Numbered from the stretch's first letter, positions 1-5,003 are shown. The stretch is DNA of 5,370 nucleotides from an uncultured Collinsella sp. (GCA_959020035.1 CAUEQX010000121.1:1-5370), one strand, 5' to 3'. Notes: generated by a model from the letters alone, not told the origin. Program-made: numbers and translations.

Positions 1-40
1 AGCGCCCCCCCCCCCGAAGGTTAATTGCCGCTGCATGCAT
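1..40 (-). CDS. Start of a second Flp-pilin/BspA-like gene, cut by the window edge
   Basis: Only the first 13 codons are inside the window, reading M-H-A-A-A-I-N-L-R-G-G-G-R. The ATG at 40-38 is supported by a Shine-Dalgarno GAAGGGAG at 49-56 with an 8-nt spacer. Positions 28-45 match 1136-1153 at 17 of 18 bases, and that second block is the start region of the complete pilin-like gene at 186-1148. Its leader begins M-H-A-A-E-I-P-F-G-G, so this is almost certainly a tandem paralogue. Codons 9 to 12 are made from an 11-base G run (C run at 5-15 on the plus strand), against 7 G at the same place in the neighbour. Whether the frame stays open beyond the tract, and so whether this copy is ON or OFF, cannot be seen. 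The paralogy is directly visible; the function is inferred from the neighbour. Confidence 0.7.
   Translation of the reverse strand, partial: MHAAAINLRGGGR
5..15 (-). repeat. 11-base homopolymeric G tract (C on plus strand) in leader codons
   Basis: Eleven consecutive C on the plus strand read as G in the partial pilin-like gene, starting at nucleotide 26 of the coding sequence. G tracts of this length are well known to slip during replication. The matching tract of the neighbouring paralogue has 7 G, so tract length differs between copies. Confidence 0.9.
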
Positions 41-81
41 ATGCGACACTCCCTTCGCATGGGGATTGATATTGCATGCAG
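31..81 (-). promoter_or_regulatory. Potential start-codon hairpin of the partial pilin-like gene
   Basis: In the minus-strand transcript, positions 81-73 (CUGCAUGCA) can pair with 39-31 (UGCAUGCAG), which includes the U and G of the start codon. An inner 6-bp stem pairs 60-55 (AUGCGA) with 46-41 (UCGCAU), and its 8-nt loop at 54-47 holds most of the Shine-Dalgarno. The fold would hide the start codon and may control translation. Pairing is seen by eye only; no energy was calculated, and TGCATGCA is itself self-complementary. Confidence 0.4.
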
Positions 82-115
82 AGCGTACGTTAAAGCGAAC
101 CGACTAGCCCGTAAC

Positions 116-139
116 GTGCCGCTGAGGCAACGGCGGCAC
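116..139. promoter_or_regulatory. Inverted repeat with TGCCGC/GCGGCA half-sites between the two pilin-like genes
   Basis: GTGCCGC (116-122) and GCGGCAC (133-139) form perfect 7-bp arms around 10 nt, and a T-G wobble plus one G-C pair can extend the stem inward. No T run follows on either strand, so it is a poor intrinsic terminator. The near half-site lies 77 nt above the start at position 40. The palindrome at 1219-1235 has the same half-sites 73 nt above the start at 1148, which suggests a shared regulator site. A termination role for the gene ending at 186 remains possible. Confidence 0.45.
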
Positions 140-185
140 GGGTGCCCGCGCCACATAAACTGCTTGCCGTTTTGTTTCTTCAGAC

Positions 186-1148
186 CTACTGCCACGCCTT
201 CGGGAGGATAACGCCGGGGGCGCAGTGATTGAAGCCACTATGATTGGCATAGGTTGGGACATTCCAATCGGAACAGTCGAGGTTTAGATTTTTGCAATAG
301 CTAAACATGCCGAGCATATCCATAACATCTGAGGTCTTCCACCCTGGTCCAAATTTCACGCTTTTCAGCGAACTGTCGGTGGAAAAAAGGAGACGTAAAT
401 CGCCGGCTTTCCGCGTCGACCATCCGGAGATGTCAATCTCCTCGACCTTGTAAAGGTTTTTGAGCGCCGAGTCGAATTCGACGACCGAGGACGTATCCCA
501 GCTTGAAATACTGAAGGAAGTCGCATTGCCGCAATACGCGAATGCGTGCTGCAGATTTGTGCAGTTCGACATGTCGAACTTTGCCAGATCAAAGCTCTTG
601 CAGTTCTCCATGTACTGAAAGCAAAATGCCAACGAGTGGATTTCTATGCCATCGTCAATGGCCTTTACGGCCACGATATTATTTCTGTTAGGCCACCAGG
701 GGGCAGTCGTCTTGCCGTCGTTTCCCACGGTCGCGGTGGCGTATCCATTTTCGAACCCCGTATACACCGCCGTCACGCGGCGGCTGTTGAGCATGTCACC
801 GACTCTGGGGACCCCGCGGCGCTTGTAGAACATGAGGCTGTGGTCGTCCTCCGAGTACACGGCGAACGCTATCCCGTGAACGGGGTCCACGATGTCGGCG
901 TCGGTCAACGACCCGTTGCCGCCGCCCGTGCCGCCCGACTCCCAGTTCCCCTTTGAGATTCCGTTGCCGAGCGTCCCCGCCACCGTGTTGAACTGGTTTG
1001 TGATCGCCGACGAGACCCACGGTCCCGCGATCAGCACCACCAGGACGATGATCGCGATGATCAGTACGTACTCGACTGTCGACTGCCCCTTCGGGCGGCG
1101 GGTAAATCTGGGAGATACCCCCCCGAAAGGAATTTCCGCTGCATGCAT
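186..1148 (-). CDS. Flp-type pilin-like protein with BspA (DUF285) leucine-rich repeats
   Basis: This 320-residue protein looks like a type IVb pilin or pseudopilin carrying an adhesive domain. Residues 1-21 are a short basic leader (R14, R17, R18, K20) ending in G21. The motif G|QSTVEY follows, with Glu and Tyr at mature positions 5 and 6, as required by Flp/Tad prepilin peptidases. A hydrophobic helix spans about 28-50 and a Gly/Ser-rich linker about 61-80. About five BspA-type repeats occupy 172-320, with hallmarks such as FDMSNCTNLQ (191-200), SSWDTSS and MFSYC (281-285). The tail APGVILPKAW looks like a natural C-terminus. The ATG at 1148 follows a strong ribosome site, GAGAGGAG at 1155-1162, six nt away. 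Codons 9 to 11 lie in a 7-G tract. The expected place is the cell surface, after processing and Tad export by machinery not in this window. BspA repeats in other bacteria bind host proteins; a binding role here is inferred. Confidence 0.88.
   Translation of the reverse strand: MHAAEIPFGGVSPRFTRRPKGQSTVEYVLIIAIIVLVVLIAGPWVSSAITNQFNTVAGTLGNGISKGNWESGGTGGGNGSLTDADIVDPVHGIAFAVYSEDDHSLMFYKRRGVPRVGDMLNSRRVTAVYTGFENGYATATVGNDGKTTAPWWPNRNNIVAVKAIDDGIEIHSLAFCFQYMENCKSFDLAKFDMSNCTNLQHAFAYCGNATSFSISSWDTSSVVEFDSALKNLYKVEEIDISGWSTRKAGDLRLLFSTDSSLKSVKFGPGWKTSDVMDMLGMFSYCKNLNLDCSDWNVPTYANHSGFNHCAPGVILPKAWQ
1118..1124 (-). repeat. 7-base G tract in the pilin-like leader
   Basis: Seven consecutive C on the plus strand are read as G at nucleotides 25-31 of the 186-1148 coding sequence. 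The frame is open with 7 G. Gain or loss of one G would put the prepilin motif and the whole repeat domain out of frame. Confidence 0.85.
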
Positions 1149-1186
1149 TTGCGGCTCCTCTCGGATTGCTTTGGCTGATGCTGCAG
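1139..1186 (-). promoter_or_regulatory. Potential start-codon hairpin of the complete pilin-like gene
   Basis: In the minus-strand transcript, 1186-1178 (CUGCAGCAU) can pair with 1148-1139 (AUGCAUGCAG), which contains the start codon. This gives nine base pairs with one bulged A, and the Shine-Dalgarno lies in the loop. The layout matches the hairpin proposed for the paralogue at 31-81. Pairing was identified by eye. Confidence 0.35.
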
Positions 1187-1217
1187 AGGATAGACGCGAT
1201 TACTAAGGATGAGTCAA
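1187..1217 (-). promoter_or_regulatory. Candidate promoter of the pilin-like gene
   Basis: On the minus strand a TTGACT -35 box lies at 1217-1212. It is followed either by TCTATC (1194-1189, 17-nt spacer) or TATCCT (1192-1187, 19-nt spacer) as the -10 box. The -35 is one base off consensus and the -10 is weak. The box starts one nucleotide past the palindrome at 1219-1235, which would suit an activator or repressor site. Confidence 0.4.
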
Positions 1218-1218
1218 C

Positions 1219-1235
1219 AATGCCGCAGCGGCATT
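1219..1235. promoter_or_regulatory. 17-bp palindrome, likely operator between divergent genes
   Basis: AATGCCGC and GCGGCATT form perfect 8-bp arms around a single base at 1227. The site lies between the divergent starts at 1148 and 1337 and abuts the -35 of the pilin-like gene. Its half-sites TGCCGC/GCGGCA recur at 116-139 above the paralogue. A one-base loop makes an RNA hairpin less likely than a binding site for a dimeric regulator. The regulator itself is not in the window. Confidence 0.5.
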
Positions 1236-1282
1236 CACACTAAGAGGGTAAGGCGTTCGGAGTGACATCCCGTTCCAAAACG

Positions 1283-1288
1283 TATACT
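1283..1288 (+). promoter_or_regulatory. Candidate -10 box for the SdpI-like gene
   Basis: TATACT at 1283-1288 is one base off the TATAAT consensus and lies 48 nt upstream of the start at 1337. No good -35 occurs at the usual spacing; the nearest, TGACAT at 1263-1268, would leave only 14 nt. Treat this as a weak prediction. Confidence 0.3.
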
Positions 1289-1336
1289 TGATTTAAGGCG
1301 GAGTGGAATGTGGGCGCGCAAGGAGATGCGGAATCG

Positions 1337-1964
1337 ATGAGAGCCTCAAAAAAAACTACTGCAGTGTTATCATCTTTCATACTCTCTATTCTTCCATTTC
1401 TGATTCTATGGGCGGCTTGGTCAGTCCTCCCTGATACAATTCCCGCTCATTGGAGTGGGGGTGTGGTTGATCGATGGGGTAATAAGCTTGAATTGCTGGT
1501 TGTTCCGCTGTTTTCTCTGATTGGTTCTATTGCAATTTCTGTGTACCTTATTGTTTCCACGCGGCGAAGAGAGTTCGCGGATTTCTCTGCTCGAATGCGA
1601 CGGGACTTTGTTGCGTGCTATATTTCTAGTCTTCTTTTATCGACAACCTGCTCAGTGATAATTGCCGTTTGGGTTCAGTTGATTCTTACGCAAAGCACTG
1701 CGGTTGATGGGGGGACTTGGACTATCGATCCTGTATTCCCTTCCCGGGCTATATGTGATCTTGTGCACTTTGCCGCCTTTTTATGCGAGCGGCGAGAGCA
1801 AAAAGGCAGAGCGCCTGATAACAGTTCATATTGGCTGCGCGGAGATTGTTCTTTGTGGAATAGTGCTTGAAGGTTCGGCTGCCTCTTATACGATGATTGG
1901 ACTGATGATTCTGTTCTGTGCGTTTGAGATTGTGTCACAGGTAAGGGATAGCCGGTCCTTATGA
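1337..1964 (+). pseudogene. SdpI-like DUF1648 membrane protein, frameshifted
   Basis: The first part (frame of 1337, stop at 1868-1870) has a membrane helix at residues 11-31 and then the DUF1648 signature LPDTIPAHWS...GVVDRWGNK (31-50). Further hydrophobic segments follow at about 53-73 and 93-115. After residue 126 the frame turns into polar, non-membrane sequence. The +1 frame carries on with three more membrane-like segments and stops at 1962-1964. Removing one G from the run at 1709-1714 rejoins both parts into a continuous protein of about 208 residues with six helices, the usual shape of SdpI-family proteins. SdpI of Bacillus gives immunity to the SdpC toxin, but most relatives have no known role. 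ATG 1337 is preferred over GTG 1310 because AAGGAG lies at 1320-1325. The break may be real decay, slippage or a sequencing error. Confidence 0.75.
1709..1714 (+). repeat. Run of six G at the frame break of the SdpI-like gene
   Basis: With six G the frame leaves the membrane-protein register; with five it would stay in it up to 1964. In the second frame an in-frame TGA at 1680-1682 limits the shift to positions downstream of it, and this run is the most likely site. Confidence 0.6.
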
Positions 1965-2465
1965 GTTGAATTACGCGCGTGCGGATATAAAGGTTGGCAT
2001 GTTAAGCTGGTCTTTTTCTCGTTCTGGGACATTTGCAGTAGGATGAGTGGGACTAGGCGCGCTGCGGTGTGATGGTGACGGTTGAGACTTGTATCGCTGC
2101 AAATCCGCTGATGCACATTTTGCTATTGGGCTTGAAGGTGGGACCTACAGGCCTTTGTTTGGGATGTTCCGGTCGTCCAACACGTGTTGCACGGCTTTAT
2201 ATTGTTACGCTCGTTCGGCGCTCCGTTGGAGCATTTCCGGGTTTGTCGGCATCATGACTTGGCCAAGTGACACGCTTGCCGGGACGGTTGTAACGCCGCG
2301 CCGGTTCCGTGTGCTCCTTCGTTGTTGGCCTGTCCAGCCGGGGGCGGATTCGGCCTCATGTTGTGGCGCACGGCCTTCAGGGGCTTCCCCCTGGCGAGTT
2401 ATGTTCGTCCGTATGGGTAAGGGTCGGGTTGAGCTGACAATCCCGTGTCGGAAGGGGCTTGCACC
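1965..2465. other. About 500 bp without a convincing gene
   Basis: Open frames exist on both strands (for example plus 2089-2478 and the minus frame ending at 2205), but their composition is Cys/Arg-rich with no recognisable domain and no good ribosome site. A small hairpin, CAGGGG/CCCCTG with a CTTC loop (2378-2393), has no T run. The last 26 codons of the plus frame (ATG 2401, stop 2476-2478) end in an ATGA overlap with an internal ATG of the next gene at 2475. This could be a tiny upstream ORF or chance. I see no terminator for the SdpI-like gene. Confidence 0.5.
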
Positions 2466-3081
2466 ATGCGCGCGATGACAGAGATTGAGTGGCTGGACGG
2501 CCGTGTGACGAAGGTGCCGGAGCTCGCCCTGGGCGATGCGCTCGGCGAGAGCGTCCAGGCGGAGCTCGATTTCGGGTTCGACGACGTGTTGGAGGGCCTT
2601 TGGGTTGAGGTGCGCCATCATGAGCCGGATGAGGACTCGGACGGCGACCCGCGCGGGAGGGGCTGCGCACTGTACGCGGACTGCCGGTACAGCCTGGTCG
2701 AACCGTCGGACCTCGACCGTGTCTTCTGCATCCTTAACGAGGGGCAGCCGAGGGTCCAGCCGCGTCGCGGGGGAGCTCGTGAACCTTTCGCGGGCCTGCG
2801 CGTTGTCCTGCCTCATGCTCGGATCTCCCTACCCGCCAGGCGCCCTCGAGGCCCTGGCCGCGTGCGCTCGATACCTCTGCGGTCCGGCTTTCACGTCCGA
2901 CCTCGCCGCCCGCGTCCGCGCGCGGATCCCATCCGGCCTCACGCGCTTGAATATCGAGCTGAGCCCAAACGATGACCCACACCCCATCGGTCTTCATGAT
3001 GATGCCTCGATGAGCCAGCTCGCCCAGAGCTTTCGATACAGTCGGTTGAGTCGAACAGACTTTTTTTCGAGCTTGTCCTGA
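2466..3081 (+). pseudogene. Unrecognised GC-rich gene, probably frameshifted
   Basis: I do not recognise this family. The ATG at 2466 has GGAAGGGG (2450-2457) eight nt upstream; an in-frame ATG at 2475 is an alternative. About 92 residues of acidic, soluble-looking sequence with strong GC3 bias follow, starting MRAMTEIEWLDG and including CALYADCRYSLVEPSDLD. Near 2741-2773 the coding signal moves to the +1 frame. That frame continues with a plausible helical segment around LSRACALSCLMLGSPYPPG and a second around LAACARYLCGPAF. The original frame runs on to 2975 as Arg/Pro-rich sequence, as expected for out-of-frame GC-rich DNA. Short G runs at 2741-2744 and 2769-2773 are likely sites of a one-base insertion. 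The distal part runs into AT-richer sequence and overlaps the opposing gene, so the true end may be lost. Two overlapping genes are a less likely reading. Confidence 0.5.
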
Positions 3082-3395
3082 CGCATGAAAAGACCTTTTG
3101 TAAGTTCTTTTCCGTTGGCATCCTTCCTATTAGGCCCTTTGGACGTCTGGAAGGAGCAAATCATGATCAGAATCGCAAGCTGGACGCGATACTTCGCGAC
3201 CGCAAATAATGAGTCGTAGGATGGCCTGTTGATTCCACTCAGGATCTCGCTCTTTGCAATCTCATCCTGTCGAACGTCAAGCGCCGCCTCCATCTCGCTA
3301 GGCGTCTCGGCCTGATCGGCAACCGATGGAGCGTCCGTGTCTAAAGGCCACGGGAGGCCACGGCCTTTTTGCGGTTTGTAGCTACTTGTACTCAT
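2994..3395 (-). CDS. Hypothetical 133-residue protein
   Basis: I do not recognise this protein. The start at 3395 is well supported: GGAGGAA at 3401-3407 sits five nt from the ATG. The N-terminal third is polar and acidic, including an SEMEAALDVRQDEIAKSE stretch that is probably helical. One hydrophobic segment (YRVQLAILIMICSF) is long enough for a buried or membrane-associated helix but is preceded by lysine and arginine. The C-terminal third is strongly basic, with RQDKLEKKSVRLNRLYRKLW, which could contact nucleic acid or lipid. Codon use is less GC-biased than in the genes on either side, which hints at a different origin. The last 88 bp overlap, convergently, the tail of the broken gene on the plus strand. 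No function is proposed. Confidence 0.6.
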   Translation of the reverse strand: MSTSSYKPQKGRGLPWPLDTDAPSVADQAETPSEMEAALDVRQDEIAKSEILSGINRPSYDSLFAVAKYRVQLAILIMICSFQTSKGPNRKDANGKELTKGLFMRQDKLEKKSVRLNRLYRKLWASWLIEASS

Positions 3396-3444
3396 GTTGA
3401 TTCCTCCGGTGCGAGGCTATCCAACCCAATTGCCGACTGTGCCC

Positions 3445-3450
3445 ATAATA
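3445..3450 (-). promoter_or_regulatory. Candidate -10 box for the 133-residue hypothetical gene
   Basis: On the minus strand TATTAT (3450-3445) lies 49 nt upstream of the start at 3395. The -35 region at normal spacing is poor, so this rests on the -10 hexamer alone. Confidence 0.25.
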
Positions 3451-3512
3451 TGGTTGATTTCCGATCTCAGACGAACACATTGAGCGGATAGGCCGTTCCC
3501 GCAGTTAGCCGA

Positions 3513-3553
3513 ACGCCCCCGAGGCCCCATTCAGGCCACGGGGGCGTCGTTTT
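3513..3553 (+). terminator. Intrinsic-terminator-like hairpin
   Basis: ACGCCCCCG-A-GGCC (3513-3526) pairs with GGCC-A-CGGGGGCGT (3534-3547), 13 pairs with one A-A mismatch and a 7-nt loop. TTTT follows at 3550-3553 after two bases. It points along the plus strand, but no plus-strand gene lies just upstream. It may terminate transcripts from the broken gene at 2466-3081, be a relic, or end a small RNA. Confidence 0.55.
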
Positions 3554-3720
3554 CCCAGTTGAAGGAACGGTGGAGATGTGTTTCGATGGGTCCGGTGGCC
3601 ATGCTCCGCCCGCCGCCCGGCACCTCTTCCCAGACTCAGCCGTACGGTCGGTCCGTCTATTCCGTTTTCGCCCTTAGGCTAGGCCAGCGGGGCATCGCCC
3701 CTCTCTGCGCGCGCTCTCTC
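3554..3720. other. Sequence left of the IS21 remnant, no identifiable gene
   Basis: A plus-strand frame in register with the istA tail is open from 3559, but this part (starting MKERWRCVSM) has no transposase motif I can recognise and is Pro/Ser-rich. The junction between unrelated DNA and the IS21 remnant is probably within this interval or slightly right of it. No IS21 left end is recognisable. Confidence 0.4.
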
Positions 3721-3792
3721 GGCGGGGCCGGCGGGGCCGACCTGTCGGTCTACGACGGGTTCCTGAAGGGGGCGGTCGCCGATGGCAGCTAG
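3721..3792 (+). pseudogene. istA: C-terminal remnant of IS21-family transposase IstA
   Basis: The frame ending in TAG at 3790-3792 reads ...ADLSVYDGFLKGAVADGS and overlaps the istB start by 11 nt. A short istA/istB overlap is the standard IS21 arrangement, and an LSVYD-like stretch near the end is typical of IstA proteins as I know them. The DDE catalytic core, the N-terminal helix-turn-helix and the left inverted repeat are all missing. More than 90 percent of istA is therefore gone and the element cannot move by itself. The 5' limit given here is the part I can support and may be off by tens of bases. Confidence 0.55.
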
Positions 3793-4525
3793 CGAGGAGC
3801 TGGCCCGCAGGGTCGTGGAGGCCGGGCGGTCGTGCTCGCTCACCACCGCCGTCCTGGAGGAGTGGTCGAGGCTCGGCACCCCGAAACAGGTGGAGTACCT
3901 GGCGGGCTACCTCGAGGCGGAGAGGTCCAGCCGCGAGGCCTCGAAGCGAGCGACGCTGCTCAGGCGCTGCGCGCTGCCGGCGCCCAAGACCTTCGACGGC
4001 TACGACTGGTCGGCCGTGTCGTGGCCGGAGGGCATGGGGCGCGAGTCGCTGCTCGCGCTCGACTTCGTCGGGCGCAGGGAGGACCTCGTGCCCATGGGCG
4101 ACGTCGGCACCGGCAAGACGCACATGGCGTCGGCCCTCTGCGCGCTGGCGTGCGAGAGGAGGCTCGAGGCGCGCTTCTTCACGGCGTCCTCGCTCGTGAT
4201 GCGCCTGAGGCGCGCCCGCGACGACGGGAGGCTCGACCGGGAGGCCGCGCTTATCGGCAAGGCCCGCCTGCTCGTCATCGACGAGCTCGGGTTCCTCCCG
4301 CTCGACGCGGACGGGGCGAGGCTGCTCTTCCAGGTCTTCGCCGACGCATACGAGAGGCAGTCGGTGGTGATCACCACGAATCTGGAGTTCAGCAGGTGGG
4401 GGTCGGTGTTCGGGGACGACCAGATGGCCGCCGCCGTGATCGGCCGCATCGTCCACCACGGGAGGCTCGTCCAGTTCCGCGGCGAGTCCTACCGCGTCCG
4501 CCATGCCCTCATGCAGGAGGGCTAG
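3782..4525 (+). CDS. istB: IS21-family helper ATPase IstB
   Basis: This 247-residue AAA+ ATPase helps IstA choose and capture target DNA during IS21 transposition. The N-terminal domain (about 1-80) carries the expected region before the ATPase. Walker A is GDVGTGKT at 106-113, Walker B LLVIDELG at 163-170, and sensor-1-like VITTN at 196-200. The family block SRWGSVFGDD (204-213) is followed by a GRIVHHG segment that matches the arginine-containing DRLxHHG of typical IstB. Length is normal for the family (about 245-260). The ATG at 3782 has AAGGGGG at 3766-3772, nine nt away, and overlaps the istA tail. GC3 bias is strong. The gene appears intact, but its partner istA is nearly deleted, so it is probably an orphan unless another IS21 copy supplies IstA. 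Confidence 0.93.
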   Translation: MAASEELARRVVEAGRSCSLTTAVLEEWSRLGTPKQVEYLAGYLEAERSSREASKRATLLRRCALPAPKTFDGYDWSAVSWPEGMGRESLLALDFVGRREDLVPMGDVGTGKTHMASALCALACERRLEARFFTASSLVMRLRRARDDGRLDREAALIGKARLLVIDELGFLPLDADGARLLFQVFADAYERQSVVITTNLEFSRWGSVFGDDQMAAAVIGRIVHHGRLVQFRGESYRVRHALMQEG

Positions 4526-4546
4526 CCGCTCAAAAAGCGTGCGCGC

Positions 4547-4591
4547 TTCCGATGCTGCGACTGCTCAATTTCCGATGCTCTTTTTGCTCAA
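4547..4591 (+). repeat. Two 22-bp iterated repeats at the IS21 right end
   Basis: TTCCGATGCT-N5-TGCTCAA occurs at 4547-4568 and 4570-4591, with identical flanks and different 5-bp centres, at a 23-bp period. A partial GCTCAA also occurs at 4528-4533. Iterated terminal repeats that bind the transposase are a hallmark of IS21 ends. Confidence 0.75.
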
Positions 4592-4610
4592 ATCCTCTTG
4601 ACGAAACACA

Positions 4611-5003
4611 GAATACGTGCGGGCGGCGCTTGCAGCCGATCGCACGGTACCTGCCGCACCCGTTGCAGCAGCGCGGCCACGCCGCCAGGCGCGGGCAGGC
4701 CGCCGACAGGTCGGCCGAGCCGTCGACGCGCTCGCCGCGCCTGGACTTCGGCGCCGTCACGAACCTGTGCGACGCCACCTCGGCGCTCACCGCCGAGGGC
4801 GACCTGCCCAGCTCCCTGGCGATCTCCCTGCACGAGGCCCTGCGCTCCAGCATCCTCTGGACCGTGTCCCGCTCGTGCCTGGTGAGCCTGCCGTAGGCCC
4901 TCGGGGCCGCCTCCGCGGAACCCTTCTTCCTCTTTCCGGACCGGCCGTCCTCCGATCTCCCGGGGCCGGCGGGTCCGGCCCTCAGGGTATCGGGTTCCCA
5001 CAT
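4611..5003 (-). pseudogene. N-terminal fragment of an IS30-type transposase
   Basis: From ATG 5003, directly preceded by an in-frame TGA, the frame gives a basic N-terminus and then a helix-turn-helix at about residues 39-80. Key stretches are RLTRHERDTVQRMLERRAS and CREIARELGRSPSAVSAEV, the classic IS30 DNA-binding domain. A cysteine-rich block follows (C103, C112, C113, C116, C124), a possible metal-binding insert seen in actinobacterial IS30 relatives as I recall them. Homology stops near F131 (4611-4613), where the IS21 right end begins. The open frame runs on to a TGA at 4530-4532 but only through IS21 sequence. The DDE catalytic domain is absent, so the product is inactive. It could at most bind element ends. 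Confidence 0.78.

Larger units (their letters stand above)
3721..4610 (+). mobile_element. Truncated IS21-family element (istA tail, istB, right end)
   Basis: The element keeps the last codons of istA, a complete istB and a right end with two iterated repeats. The right boundary is placed at 4610. Read inward from there, the sequence starts TGTGTTTCGTCAAGAGG, and IS21 elements typically begin TG and end CA. The IS30-type reading frame also breaks at exactly this base. The left end is missing. Boundary positions are inferred. Confidence 0.65.

Noticed and set aside
116..139. Intrinsic terminator for the pilin-like gene ending at 186
   Set aside because: The stem is adequate but neither strand has a T run after it. 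The match of its half-sites to 1219-1235 favours a regulatory site.
892..1206. Plus-strand open frame opposite the pilin-like N-terminus
   Set aside because: Antisense shadow of a gene with an unambiguous prepilin motif and ribosome site on the minus strand.
2089..2478. 129-codon plus-strand open frame in the 1965-2465 gap
   Set aside because: Cys/Arg-rich composition, no recognisable domain, no good ribosome site. Only its last 26 codons are mentioned as a possible mini-ORF.
2205..2816. 203-codon minus-strand open frame opposite the unknown gene at 2466
   Set aside because: No ribosome site supports it, and the GC3 pattern and plausible composition favour the plus strand. Some of its helical look is expected for the antisense of GC-rich coding DNA.
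2769..2975. Separate overlapping gene starting at GTG 2779 in the +1 frame
   Set aside because: A GGGGGAG precedes it but only three nt away, and the coding signal of the first frame stops just where this one begins, which fits a frameshift better.
3674..4504. Long minus-strand open frame opposite istB
   Set aside because: It is the antisense shadow of a GC-rich gene with clear IstB motifs on the plus strand. Its product is low-complexity, rich in Arg, Pro, Glu and Ala, without domains.
3832..4896. 354-codon plus-strand open frame running through istB, the IS21 end and the IS30 fragment
   Set aside because: It is out of frame with istB and crosses two element boundaries; the sequence is Arg/Ala/Gly-rich shadow coding.
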